A stretch of 64,000 nucleotides of DNA from Actinoplanes palleronii (GTDB lineage: Bacteria; Actinomycetota; Actinomycetes; Mycobacteriales; Micromonosporaceae), in the NCBI RefSeq assembly GCF_016862315.1, contig NZ_BOMS01000088.1, positions 89,843-153,842 of the forward strand. The letters are read 5' to 3'. The notes under the pieces are model-generated. The model saw nothing but the letters and a program-made list of their open reading frames with translations. It was not told the DNA's origin and ran no database searches. The position numbers and the translations under genes are program-made. Shown piece after piece: positions 27,476-35,762 of the stretch (the first letter of the stretch is position 1; the number at the start of each line of letters is the position of its first letter).

Positions 27476-28840
27476 ATGGTTGTTCCGATCAGTCGACGCA
27501 GCGCCTTGACCGCCGGCGCGGTTACCGTCACCGGCCTGTCGATACCTCGACCCGCAGCTGCCGCAGCGCTCACGCTCGGGCCGTCCGGCCTGGCTCCGGG
27601 ATCGCCGCTCCCGGCCAATCCGCGAGTCATCACCCATGTCACGTCGATGCAGAACGGGCACGGTTGGACTGCGGGGAACGTCAGCGCCAGCAACCTCAAC
27701 GACACGACGACCTGTGCCCTGGGCACCCAGTCCGCATCGATCACCACCCGCAGTGACAACGTCGCCTCGACCCTGACCCGGACCGGGTTGTCGGTGAACC
27801 TGTCCGGCGCCAAGCACCTGCGGATACTCGTGCGCGTCGACGGGACCGACAATCTCAAGGGCCTCAATGTGTACGTGTCCTCGGACGGTGTGATCGCCAA
27901 CTTCGGCTATGTCTACGTCCAATCGGAGACCCCCGACCCGGCCGTCCGCTGGCTCAAGGACGGCGAGTGGAAGTGGGTCACGCTGCCCTGGCAGTCGGCG
28001 ACCGTCACCGGCAACCCGAACCTCGCCGCCGTCGACTCGTTACGGCTACGGGCGTTGTCCGCCGGCGGCACGACCTGCCAGGTGCGGTTGCAAGCCGTGC
28101 AAGTGATCGAGCGCCGGCCGGTCGCCGCCGGCGGCATCGTGTGTTTCACCTACGACGACTCGTACGCCTCTCAGTACACGATCGCGAAGCGCGACCTCGA
28201 CAAGTACGGCTGGCCCGCCACCGCGTACACGATCGTCTCCAGCGCGCAGGACGCGGACGCGGGGAACACCGCCTATCTGAGCACCGCCCGGCTCAAACAG
28301 CTGCGGACCTGGTCGGGGTGGGAGATCGGGCCGCACGCCATGACCGCGACCGCCCACAACAGGGGCTTCGCTGGCGGCACCAATCCGCTGTCGGCCACCG
28401 AGCTCGACACCGACATCGGCGACACCGTGCAGTGGCTGGTCGACAACGACCTGACGGACGGGTTCATCGGGCACTGTTATCCGCAGGGCCGGTTCAGCAC
28501 CGCGGTGCAACGGCAGATGCTGCGTGCCGGGGTGTCCTACGCCCGCGCCATGACCAGCACGGCGAACAGCGCCGAAACGGTGCCGCCGGCCGACTCGTAC
28601 GCGATCCGCTGCTACACCCTCGACAACAACAGCACCCTGTCCGCCCTGCAGGCCCAGGTGGACGGGGTGGCCAACCACGGCGGGCTGCTCGTGTACTGCT
28701 GCCATGACATCGTCACCACACCCACGACATCCACCCAGTTCTCGATCGCCAACCACACGGCGCTGGTCGACTACGTGGCCGGCAAGAGCGGGATCCGCGT
28801 GATGACACTCGCCGACGTCATGCGCTCCCCACCCGGCTGA
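27476..28840 (+). CDS. Exported polysaccharide deacetylase (CE4/NodB fold)
   Basis: 454 residues. The ATG at 27476 has GGGAGG 5-10 bases upstream and is favoured over 27464. A Tat-type leader (ISRRSALTAGAVTVTGL) is followed by an N-terminal beta-sandwich-like region (about 50-215). The NodB domain has VCFTYDDSYASQY (catalytic and metal Asp), EIGPHAMTATAH (metal His) and IGHCYPQGRF. The substrate is an N- or O-acetylated polysaccharide, not identifiable here. The divergent pectinase operon suggests a plant-cell-wall context, but that is inference. Confidence 0.85.
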   Translation: MVVPISRRSALTAGAVTVTGLSIPRPAAAAALTLGPSGLAPGSPLPANPRVITHVTSMQNGHGWTAGNVSASNLNDTTTCALGTQSASITTRSDNVASTLTRTGLSVNLSGAKHLRILVRVDGTDNLKGLNVYVSSDGVIANFGYVYVQSETPDPAVRWLKDGEWKWVTLPWQSATVTGNPNLAAVDSLRLRALSAGGTTCQVRLQAVQVIERRPVAAGGIVCFTYDDSYASQYTIAKRDLDKYGWPATAYTIVSSAQDADAGNTAYLSTARLKQLRTWSGWEIGPHAMTATAHNRGFAGGTNPLSATELDTDIGDTVQWLVDNDLTDGFIGHCYPQGRFSTAVQRQMLRAGVSYARAMTSTANSAETVPPADSYAIRCYTLDNNSTLSALQAQVDGVANHGGLLVYCCHDIVTTPTTSTQFSIANHTALVDYVAGKSGIRVMTLADVMRSPPG

Positions 28841-28851
28841 CGGTCCGTAGG

Positions 28852-29163
28852 TCAGGCAGCGTCCGCGCGCTGGTAGCTCTCGTGGTGTCGGAGAGCGTCC
28901 TCGAGTTGGTTCTCGAGGATGATGATCCGGCAGGCGGCTTCCAGGGCGGTGCCGTGGTCGACCATTTCCCGGGCCCGTGCGGCGAGTCGTAACTGGTAGC
29001 GGGAGTAGCGGCGGTGCCCGCCGGCGGATCGGAACGGGGTGATCAGCTTCGCCTCGTCGAGGCGGCGCAGGAAATCCTGCGAAGCGCCAGTGATCTCCGC
29101 GGCGCGGCCCATCGTGTAGGCGGGGTAATCCTCATCGTCGAGCATGTCATCCGGTTGAGCCAT
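28852..29163 (-). CDS. Small MerR-family transcriptional regulator
   Basis: 103 residues. The MerR winged helix reads YTMGRAAEITGASQDFLRRLDEAKLITPFRSAGGHRRYSRYQL, and a short coiled helix follows (MVDHGTALEAACRIIILENQLEDAL). There is no Cys-rich or ligand-binding C-terminal domain. GGAGG precedes the ATG at 29163. It lies downstream of a strong hairpin, an 88-residue frame and a MerR-like dyad at 29544-29567, which may be its own target. Confidence 0.85.
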   Translation of the reverse strand: MAQPDDMLDDEDYPAYTMGRAAEITGASQDFLRRLDEAKLITPFRSAGGHRRYSRYQLRLAARAREMVDHGTALEAACRIIILENQLEDALRHHESYQRADAA

Positions 29164-29182
29164 ACAGGGACCTCCATGACGA

Positions 29183-29210
29183 GGGCCCCGGCGCAGAAGC
29201 GCCGGGGCCC
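29183..29210 (-). terminator. Perfect 12-bp hairpin ahead of the MerR gene
   Basis: GGGCCCCGGCGC (29183-29194) pairs exactly with GCGCCGGGGCCC (29199-29210) around AGAA. On the minus strand it follows the stop at 29215 and precedes the MerR ribosome binding site. It is either the terminator of the upstream frame or an attenuator for merR. Confidence 0.75.
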
Positions 29211-29214
29211 AGGG

Positions 29215-29481
29215 TTACGGGTTTACTACACCATCTACCAACAGGTTCGTCGGTTTGTCGTATCCGCACCGGCCGCGAACTTCAGCGGCGTGGAGTGCGA
29301 GGATCGCATACGCGTGACCGGAGACCACCTCACGTTCGATGGAGACTGCGGTGTCCACCCCAGAACCGGCACTGCGTCCTGACGGCGGGCGATCCAACGG
29401 TGTTCGACCCTCCCTTTCCTCTGCTTCGATTTTCTGTACTGCTGGTGTCGGAACCCCACGCAACGTCATGGCCCCGCGCAC
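29215..29481 (-). CDS. Hypothetical protein, 88 aa
   Basis: Family not recognised. The C-terminal half is the more protein-like part (SGHAYAILALHAAEVRGRCG and DKPTNLLVDGVVNP). Support comes from context: a perfect hairpin directly after its stop and a MerR-type dyad with a TTGACG -35-like element about 70 bases upstream of the frame. The start is uncertain; a second ATG lies at codon 5. GC is somewhat lower than average. Confidence 0.4.
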   Translation of the reverse strand: MRGAMTLRGVPTPAVQKIEAEEREGRTPLDRPPSGRSAGSGVDTAVSIEREVVSGHAYAILALHAAEVRGRCGYDKPTNLLVDGVVNP

Positions 29482-29543
29482 GTACAGCAGCTCATTCGTG
29501 CGTCAGGCAAAGCCCCGAACGTGCATCGGCCTTACCTGCATCG

Positions 29544-29567
29544 CCTTGACCTGGAGTTACGTCAAGG
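29544..29567 (-). promoter_or_regulatory. MerR-type operator overlapping a putative promoter
   Basis: CCTTGAC - 10 bases - GTCAAGG forms a 7-bp dyad whose right half (read on the minus strand) contains a TTGAC -35-like hexamer. That is the usual architecture of MerR-family operators. It lies upstream of the 88-residue frame and the MerR gene, both minus strand. The rest of 29482-29831 holds no gene that I can support. Confidence 0.5.
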
Positions 29568-29831
29568 TCTTGTCCTGCTGGAGTGCGAACTCCATTGCGG
29601 TGCCGAGCGAGCCACGAACATCCGGGCCCTGCTTGACGCTCGGCTTGCGACGTCTGCGTCTTCAACGATCTTTGCTGTCAACGGGAGAAACGTTAATCGG
29701 TCCTGCCAAGAAAGTCTAGTAGGTTCGGCACAGATTTTCTGAGCCGCCGCTACCACCCCCGGTGCCGCCGGCGTGCAGTTCAGGACGGGGGCGCCTCCGC
29801 TCGGCCGGCGGTTCCCGGGCCCTGACATTGC

Positions 29832-30260
29832 TCAGGCCAAGGCCAGCAGCCGGGTGCGGAACTGCCGGCCGTCCTCGTTGCCCTCGAGCAGGATCCGCAG
29901 CGAGCCACGGTCGTTGAGGTTGCCGCCGACCCAGTGCCCGGAGAGGGAGAAGCTCGCCTCGGCCGTGGGCTGCGCCAGGCCGAAACCTGCGGTACTCAGC
30001 GACGTTCCGGCCCGCAGGTCGCGCAGATCGGTGCTGACCACGCCGACGCCCGTCGCGGTCGCCGTGACGACCGTGAACCGGTTCTCGCCGAGCAGGTAGA
30101 GCACCTCCATGACGGTGGGCCGGCGGAAACGGCGGGGTGTCTCGGCGCGGGTCAGGCAGCAGAGCGAGCCGGCGGTCAGCGCCGCCTCGGCAGCCGGGCG
30201 CAAGGCGTCCGGGATCTCCGCCGCGCTGATCAGTCGGGTGGACAGCTGGGGACCGCTCAT
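29832..30260 (-). CDS. Hypothetical protein, 142 aa
   Basis: The ATG at 30260 has GAGGAG upstream, so the longer frame to 30302 is not used. Soluble, no signal peptide. A helical N-terminal third contains the Cys pair SLCCLTRAETPRRF. The rest is beta-rich with alternating hydrophobics and ends RQFRTRLLALA. Not a family that I recognise. It follows the SnoaL-like gene by 60 bases and may belong to that operon. Confidence 0.65.
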   Translation of the reverse strand: MSGPQLSTRLISAAEIPDALRPAAEAALTAGSLCCLTRAETPRRFRRPTVMEVLYLLGENRFTVVTATATGVGVVSTDLRDLRAGTSLSTAGFGLAQPTAEASFSLSGHWVGGNLNDRGSLRILLEGNEDGRQFRTRLLALA

Positions 30261-30320
30261 GGTGCTCCTCGGTCGGACGGACGTGCCGCCGCCATTGTTC
30301 ACTGCCCACCCACGCCTGGT

Positions 30321-30929
30321 TTACAGGCCGATCTGGGAGTAGAAGGACTGGTTGTCCCAGAACAGGAACTCCTCGTCCATGTAGCGCTTGCGCTTGTTCC
30401 AGATGCCGATGGTCGCCATGTTGATGGCGTACTTCTTGCCGGTCGGTGCGATGTATCCGCCCTTGCCGTCCGGCATGGGGCGGGAGAAGGTGCCGCGCAT
30501 GACGCCGGTGACGGCGGTGAACTCGTTCAACGCGATCCGGATCGGGTGTTCGAGGATCCGGGTGTCGGGTGCCCAGACGAACATGGCGGCGAGGTCGGCG
30601 ATGTGCTTGTCGATGCCGTCGGTGTAGTGCCCGTCGGGCCAGTGCACGCGGATGGTGGGGGAGTGGCTCTCGCCGAGCCGGGACCAGTCGGCGTGGGTGA
30701 ACACGTCGAAGTCGAGCTCGTCGAAGGCCTTCAGGTGTGCCTTTTCGGTGCTGCTCAGGCCGTGCGGGAAGGGCGGGTTGGGCACCGGGGTGCCGGCCGG
30801 GTCGGGCATCGGCGCGGTGCGGACGGCCTCGTGCGCCAGGGCGGGCGAGCCCTGAGCGAACGCGCCCAGGGCCAGGGCGCCCAGCGCGACGGCGCCGCTG
30901 TCGCGCAGCAGGGTGCGGCGGTCGGACAT
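30321..30929 (-). CDS. Tat-exported SnoaL-like (NTF2 fold) protein
   Basis: 202 residues. The Tat-type leader (SDRRTLLRDSGAVALGALALGAFAQGSPALA) is followed by a SnoaL-like/ester-cyclase-type domain (FDVFTHADWSRLGESHSPTIRVHWPDGHYTDGIDKHIADL; FTAVTGVMRGTF; IGIWNKRKRYMDEEFLFWDNQSF). Extracytoplasmic SnoaL-like proteins are common, with mostly unknown substrates. GAGGAG precedes the ATG. It sits 34 bases after the F420-type oxidoreductase gene, co-directional, so probably in one operon. Confidence 0.78.
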   Translation of the reverse strand: MSDRRTLLRDSGAVALGALALGAFAQGSPALAHEAVRTAPMPDPAGTPVPNPPFPHGLSSTEKAHLKAFDELDFDVFTHADWSRLGESHSPTIRVHWPDGHYTDGIDKHIADLAAMFVWAPDTRILEHPIRIALNEFTAVTGVMRGTFSRPMPDGKGGYIAPTGKKYAINMATIGIWNKRKRYMDEEFLFWDNQSFYSQIGL

Positions 30930-30963
30930 GACGATCTCCTCGGTTGTCGCTGAACGGCAGGAG

Positions 30964-31539
30964 TCAGTGGGAGACGGCGAAGCCGCCGGTCCAGGTGATC
31001 TTTTCGCCGGCGGCGAGGGTGATCTGCAGGAAGCCGAGGGCTTCGAGCTCGCGGGCGCGCTTGAGGCCGCCGGCGTCGACGGCCTTGAGTCCGGCGGCAG
31101 TGACCACGCCGGTGAGCAGGGCCTTGGCGTCGGCGTCGTCGCCGGCGATCAGGACGGTGGTGGTCTCGGCGCCGACGCTGCCGCCGACCAGGGTGCCGCC
31201 GAAGTTGGTGTTGAACGCCTTGAGCACTGTCGAGTCCGGCAGCTGGGCGGCGATCTCGGCCGCGGCGGAGCCGTCGGCGGGGACGGTCAGGCCGTCGAAG
31301 GTGGCGAAGTCCACCGGGTTGGTGATGTCTACGACGATCTTCCCGGCGAGCTGCTCGCCGCGCTGCGCGACGATGTCGGTCACCGCGCTGTACGGGACGG
31401 CCAGCACGACGATGTCGCCGGTGACCGGGGTGCCGGTCTGCGCGCTGTTGACGGTCTCGACGGTGTTGCCGCCCTTGGTGACCAGTCCCGCGATGGCCTG
31501 ACCCATGTTGCCCGTCCCGATGATGCTGATGTGCGCCAT
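30964..31539 (-). CDS. F420H2:NADP oxidoreductase-like (NADPH-dependent F420 reductase family) protein
   Basis: 191 residues from the ATG at 31539 (GGAGGATGTC upstream). The Rossmann motif is ISIIGTGNMGQAIAGL; further landmarks are VVLAVPYSAVTDIV, DITNPVDF, KAFNTNFGG and a C-terminal GLKAVDAGGLKRARELEALGFLQITLA, as in the FNO/YceE-like family. It probably transfers hydride between NAD(P)H and a deazaflavin or similar partner; the exact substrate is unproven. Two palindromic repeats lie just upstream. Confidence 0.8.
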   Translation of the reverse strand: MAHISIIGTGNMGQAIAGLVTKGGNTVETVNSAQTGTPVTGDIVVLAVPYSAVTDIVAQRGEQLAGKIVVDITNPVDFATFDGLTVPADGSAAAEIAAQLPDSTVLKAFNTNFGGTLVGGSVGAETTTVLIAGDDADAKALLTGVVTAAGLKAVDAGGLKRARELEALGFLQITLAAGEKITWTGGFAVSH

Positions 31540-31558
31540 GACATCCTCCCGGATCAAT

Positions 31559-31576
31559 TGGTTGTAGCTACAACCA
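31559..31576 (-). promoter_or_regulatory. Perfect 18-bp palindrome upstream of the FNO-like gene
   Basis: TGGTTGTAGCTACAACCA is a gap-free palindrome 20 bases upstream of the ATG at 31539. It resembles MarR/HxlR-class operators in size and symmetry. No regulator gene of that type is adjacent. Confidence 0.6.
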
Positions 31577-31597
31577 TGCGCGCACACTCAGGTTGAA

Positions 31598-31617
31598 GCA
31601 ACAACTATTGTTGTTGC
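31598..31617 (-). promoter_or_regulatory. Second inverted repeat upstream of the FNO-like gene
   Basis: GCAACAAC - TATT - GTTGTTGC forms a perfect 8-bp dyad, with its centre about 40 bp from the centre of the 31559-31576 palindrome. Its arms share the GTTGT/ACAAC core with that palindrome, so the same regulator may bind both sites. Confidence 0.5.
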
Positions 31618-31764
31618 AAGTTTCACAGGGCGATCGGGAAGAGACGGGCGTCTGGCCCGCTGACCTCGGCCTCGGAAGCCGAGACTTAACGGGCTGCTCG
31701 ACGGCGGCTGGATAAAGTGCCCGGGCGGACCCACGGCGAGCTGACGGCGACCGGCCCGGATCGG

Positions 31765-33057
31765 TCACCGGCGGCCGTGCCCGGATTTCGGCTTTTTCGC
31801 CTTCTTCGGCTTCTTCGGGTGCGGGGCGGTGACCGGGGCGGCCTTCGGTTTCGGCGGGTTCAGCGCCGGGCGGCGCGCCGGTGTGCCGGTCCCGGTCGTC
31901 CGGCGTGGGCGGCTGTCCGGGCGCGCCGTGGCGGTGGTCCGGACCGTGACCGCTTTCACCGGTGGCGACGTGGTCGGCGCCGTGCTCGGTGCCGTGGTGG
32001 CCGGTGTCGCGCTGACGCCGGCGCTGCCGGGGCAGGTCGCCGGGCACGACGTCTCGGAGCCGGTGGCGGCCAGGGTGTCGGCCGGGGTGGCCAGGTTCCA
32101 CCACAGTCCACCGCCGGTCATCAGCACCACGGCCGCGGCGGCGGCCAGCAGGCCCCGCCGGGGACGGCGCACCGCCGGGCCGGTCAGGTTCAGCGTCGGC
32201 GTGGCCACCGCGCTGCGCATCACCCGGCTCGACGGCAGTCCGGCGATCTCGCCCAGCCGCTCGGCGACCTCGATCGCCGAGGGCCGGTCCGCGGGATCCT
32301 TGGCCAGGCAGCGCGTCACCAGCTGGACGACCGGTGCCGGCAGGCCGGGGACGGCCGGCAGTGGTGCCGGGCGCGCGTACACGTGGGCGCGCACCATCTG
32401 GGTGACCGTCGAGGCGTCCCAGGGCATCCGGCCGCACAGGGCCAGGTAGAGCAGCAGGCCGAGGGCGTAGACGTCGGTGGCCGGGCGGACCGGTGCGCCG
32501 CGGATGCGTTCCGGGGCCAGGTAGGCGGGCGTGCCGAGGATCTGGCCCTTCTGCCCGTCGACCGCGCCGACGATGGCCGAGATGCCGAAGTCGACGAGCT
32601 TCACCCCGACGCTGGTGACCATGACGTTCGCGGGTTTGACGTCGCGGTGCACGATGCCGGCCGCGTGCGCCGCGGACAGGGCCGCGGCCACCTGCGCGCC
32701 GACCAGGACGGCGACCTTCCACGGCAGGCTGCCGGCGGTGAGCATGTCGGCGAGGGTGCGCCCGTCGACGAGTTCCATCACGACGTACGACGAAAGCCGC
32801 CCCGCGTCGAGGAACTCGCCGTAGTCGTGCACCGCCACGACAGCGGGATGGTGCAGCCGCGCGGCGGTGCGGGCCTCGTCGTGGATCTGGCGCCGCAGCA
32901 GCGGGTCGGAGGCCAGCGCCGGCGACAGGACCTTGACGGCCACCTCGCGGCCGAGCACTTCGTCGTCGGCGCGCCACACCACCGACATGCCACCACGGCC
33001 CAGCTGCTCTCGCAGCCGGTACCGGCCCGCTATCACACTCTGCGACTCCACGATCAT
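31765..33057 (-). CDS. Membrane-anchored Ser/Thr protein kinase (Pkn/Hanks type)
   Basis: 430 residues from the ATG at 33057; the longer frame to 33540 overlaps the cytochrome gene and is not used. Kinase landmarks are GRGGMSVVW, VAVKVL with Lys42, HRDVKPAN with catalytic Asp139, DFG 157-159 and GTPAYLAPE. One membrane helix lies at about 302-320. The external tail of about 110 residues is Thr/Pro-rich and ends in a strongly basic PKKPKKAKKPK segment, with no PASTA or other recognised sensor fold. The basic tail could bind wall polymers, which is inference. Confidence 0.9.
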   Translation of the reverse strand: MIVESQSVIAGRYRLREQLGRGGMSVVWRADDEVLGREVAVKVLSPALASDPLLRRQIHDEARTAARLHHPAVVAVHDYGEFLDAGRLSSYVVMELVDGRTLADMLTAGSLPWKVAVLVGAQVAAALSAAHAAGIVHRDVKPANVMVTSVGVKLVDFGISAIVGAVDGQKGQILGTPAYLAPERIRGAPVRPATDVYALGLLLYLALCGRMPWDASTVTQMVRAHVYARPAPLPAVPGLPAPVVQLVTRCLAKDPADRPSAIEVAERLGEIAGLPSSRVMRSAVATPTLNLTGPAVRRPRRGLLAAAAAVVLMTGGGLWWNLATPADTLAATGSETSCPATCPGSAGVSATPATTAPSTAPTTSPPVKAVTVRTTATARPDSRPRRTTGTGTPARRPALNPPKPKAAPVTAPHPKKPKKAKKPKSGHGRR

Positions 33058-33098
33058 GCTCGATGCCCCGTGGGGCCGCAGCGAAACGTGGGACGGGA

Positions 33099-33716
33099 TC
33101 ACCCGTCGTGGTCCTCGCGCTCCCACAGTGCGTGATGGTGCCGGGCCCAGGAGCGGGACACGAACCCGGTGCGCAGCCCGGCCCGCGCCTCCGGGTCGTT
33201 GGAGGCGATCCAGATGTGCCCGGCCACCAGCGCGCCCAGCAGCAACGCGCCCCAGTCGTGCACGAACGTCGCCCCGATCCGGGTGACCAGCGGTGTCAGG
33301 TGCGGGAACCACAGGATCAGCCCGGTGCCGGTCATCACGAGCACGGCGCCGGCGGCCAGCGCCGCGTACATCTTCTGTCCGGTGTTGAATTTGCCCGCGG
33401 GCCGCGGCAGCCGGCGCAGGGTCGCCCGCAACCAGCCACGGTCGTGCGGGCCGAAGCGGTTCAGCCGGGCCAGGTCGGCGCGGAAGGCGCGCGAGAGCAG
33501 CCCGGCGAGCACCGGGATCAGCGCCAGGACCCCGGACCACTCGTGCACGGTGACCAGCAGGGCGCGCCGGCCGAGGATCTCGCCGAGCCCGGGCAGGTAC
33601 AGGAACGCGGCGGTGATCATGGTGGTGCCGAGCAGGGCGGCGGTGCCGCGGTGGATCCAGCGTTCGGCGGGGGTGAACCGGCGCAGCGGCGTGTCATCAG
33701 GTGGGATCGTCACCAC
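33099..33716 (-). CDS. Cytochrome b561-type membrane subunit
   Basis: 205 residues with four hydrophobic segments and His residues in the places expected for b-type haem ligands (ERWIHRGTAALL, VTVHEWSGVLAL, FVHDWGALLLGALVAGHIW). It starts at a GTG (33716 or 33713) that overlaps the 3' end of the molybdopterin oxidoreductase gene, so translation is coupled. It probably anchors or supplies electrons to that oxidoreductase, like other cytochrome b561/DUF4405-type partners. Confidence 0.8.
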   Translation of the reverse strand: MVTIPPDDTPLRRFTPAERWIHRGTAALLGTTMITAAFLYLPGLGEILGRRALLVTVHEWSGVLALIPVLAGLLSRAFRADLARLNRFGPHDRGWLRATLRRLPRPAGKFNTGQKMYAALAAGAVLVMTGTGLILWFPHLTPLVTRIGATFVHDWGALLLGALVAGHIWIASNDPEARAGLRTGFVSRSWARHHHALWEREDHDG

Positions 33717-34428
33717 GCCCGTTCGAGCTGCCGACCCAGCCGTCGATGTCGTAGCCGCGTTCCTCCCAATAGCCGGGCGTGACGTGGTCGGTGACCGTGA
33801 TGCCGGACAGCCACTTCGCCGACTTGTAGAAGTACATCGGCGCGGCGTAGAGCCGGACCGGGCCACCGTGCGCGTCGGTGATCGCCTCGTCGCGCATCCG
33901 GTCCGCGACGAGCATGTCGGGCCGGAGGGCCTGCTCCAGGGTCAGGCTCTCGGTGTAGACCCCGTCGAAGCAGGTGAAGCGCAGCGCGGTGGCGCCCGGG
34001 CGGACCCCGGCCGCGGCCAGCAGATCGGAGAGCAGCACGCCGGTGAACGCGGTCTGCGGCACCCGCCAGCCGGTCACGCACTGCACGTCGCGGACCAGGC
34101 GGGTGCGCGGCATCCCGGCCAGCTGATCCATCGTGTACGTCGCCGGCCGCTCGACCAGCCCGTCCACGGTGAGCCGGTAGTCGCCGGGGAAGCGGTGCGG
34201 GATGGCGTCGGCCACCGAGTAGAAGCGGAACCCGCCGCCACCGGGCAGCAGCCCGGTCAGCCCGGTCGGGTCGTTGGCGGCGACGGCGGCCAGCGCCCCG
34301 TCGGTGGCGTCCTGCACCCGCGCGCCGAGGGCGACCCCGGCGGCGCCGAGCGCGAGCACGCCGAGCACGATCCGCCGCCCGACGGGCCGGCCCCCGCGGT
34401 CGTCGCTGTCCGGCTCGGGTGCGCTCAT
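33697..34428 (-). CDS. Molybdopterin-dependent oxidoreductase, sulfite-oxidase/YedY fold
   Basis: 243 residues. The N-terminus has a hydrophobic segment (IVLGVLALGAAGVALGA) that may anchor or export it. The fold shows FRFYSVADAIPHRFPGDYRLTVDGLVERPATYTMDQL, the Mo-ligand Cys in VRDVQCVTGWRVP, and GGPVRLYAAPMYFYKSAKWLSGI. Members oxidise sulfite or reduce sulfoxides/methionine sulfoxide; the substrate is not evident. It is paired with the cytochrome b gene downstream, making an electron-transfer module. It is divergent from the FIST gene. Confidence 0.87.
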   Translation of the reverse strand: MSAPEPDSDDRGGRPVGRRIVLGVLALGAAGVALGARVQDATDGALAAVAANDPTGLTGLLPGGGGFRFYSVADAIPHRFPGDYRLTVDGLVERPATYTMDQLAGMPRTRLVRDVQCVTGWRVPQTAFTGVLLSDLLAAAGVRPGATALRFTCFDGVYTESLTLEQALRPDMLVADRMRDEAITDAHGGPVRLYAAPMYFYKSAKWLSGITVTDHVTPGYWEERGYDIDGWVGSSNGRGDDPT

Positions 34429-34575
34429 GCCCGCCACGGTACTGCGATCCTTCTGACCCAGCCTCCTAGGACGCAAAGGCACTGTGCCCGTTTCGGTCAA
34501 TTCCGTCGCTTCCCCGCCGATAAGGAGAAGCGCCGACAGGGCGAAGCGGACCACGAATCGGGAGGCAGGGCGGAC

Positions 34576-35757
34576 ATGCACGGCAGCGACCAGCTCGGGC
34601 ACGGCAGCAGCCAGGCCGCCGACGCCGGCGAGGCCGCCACGGCAGCCGTCCAGGAAGCCCTCGGCGGCCGCACACCCACCGCCGCCGACCTGGTCCTGGT
34701 GTTCCCGACGATCGACTACGACCCGCACCAGTTCTTCGCCGCCGCCCAGCGGGCCGCCGGGGACGCGCAGGTCGTCGGCTGCACCTCGTTCCGCAGCTTC
34801 ACCTCCACCGCGAACCTGCAGCGGGGCGCGGTCGCCGTGCACCTGCCGGCCGGCGGGCTGAGCTTCGGGATCGCGCTGCACGACGAGATCGGCCGGGACG
34901 TGCTCGGCGCCGCGCAGGCGGTCACCGCCACGGCCCGCGACCGGGCCGGTCCCGACGCCGGGCACCCGGTGCTGCTGATGCTCTCCGACGGGTTCGCCGG
35001 GGACCAGCGGGCCGTGGTCCGCGGCGCCTACACGGTGGCCGGCGCGACCGTCCCGATCATCGGCGGGGCGGCCGCCGAGAACCTCTCGATGACACAGACC
35101 TTCCAGTACGCCGAGGGCCGCGTCGCCACCAACGGCCTGATCGCGGTCTGGATCAACTCGCCGCGGCCGCTGGGCATCGGCGTCGAGCACGGCTGGCACG
35201 CGATCGGCGACCCGATGATCGTCACCCGGGCCAAGCGCAACATCATCCACGAGCTGGACGGGCGGCCCGCCGTCGAGGTCTACCTGTCGCAGCGCGGCAC
35301 CGACCTGCCGCCGGGGGTGCGCGAGGGCCTGTGGGACCGGCCGTTCGCCCGGGCTGCGCTCGGTCACCCGCTGGGCCTGGCCGACGCGCTGGGCCGGTTC
35401 GCCGGCCGGCACATCCTCGACCGCACCCCGGACGGCGGGCTGGCCATGTTCGGGCACGTCACCGAGCAGTCGGTGGTGCAGGTGATGGCCGGTGACCACG
35501 GTGATCTGCTCGACGCCGCCGCGCGCAGCGGTGCCGACGCCGCCGCGCAGCTCGGCCGCCCGGCGCGCGGTGCGCTGGTGTTCAGCTGCGCGGGCCGGGT
35601 GCATCCGCTCGGCGAGCACATCGAGGCCGAGGCGGTCGCGGTGCAGGCCGGCACGGGCGGGGCGCCGATCGCGGGTTTTTTCACCTACGGCGAGTTCGCC
35701 CGGGTCACCGGATCTACCGGCTTCCACAACGCGACCGTGGTCACCCTGGCCCTCTGA
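34576..35757 (+). CDS. FIST-domain sensory protein
   Basis: 393 residues, soluble. The FIST N domain spans about 35-215 (ADLVLVFPTIDYDPHQFFAA, VVGCTSFRSFT, GGAAAENLSMTQTFQY). The FIST C domain spans about 220-385 (IIHELDGRPAVEVYLSQ, LVFSCAGRVHPLG, GAPIAGFFTYGEFARV). FIST domains are thought to bind small ligands such as amino acids and sit in signalling proteins. The diguanylate cyclase gene starts 5 bases after its stop, so the pair probably couples ligand sensing to c-di-GMP synthesis. Confidence 0.88.
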   Translation: MHGSDQLGHGSSQAADAGEAATAAVQEALGGRTPTAADLVLVFPTIDYDPHQFFAAAQRAAGDAQVVGCTSFRSFTSTANLQRGAVAVHLPAGGLSFGIALHDEIGRDVLGAAQAVTATARDRAGPDAGHPVLLMLSDGFAGDQRAVVRGAYTVAGATVPIIGGAAAENLSMTQTFQYAEGRVATNGLIAVWINSPRPLGIGVEHGWHAIGDPMIVTRAKRNIIHELDGRPAVEVYLSQRGTDLPPGVREGLWDRPFARAALGHPLGLADALGRFAGRHILDRTPDGGLAMFGHVTEQSVVQVMAGDHGDLLDAAARSGADAAAQLGRPARGALVFSCAGRVHPLGEHIEAEAVAVQAGTGGAPIAGFFTYGEFARVTGSTGFHNATVVTLAL

Positions 35758-35762
35758 GACCG

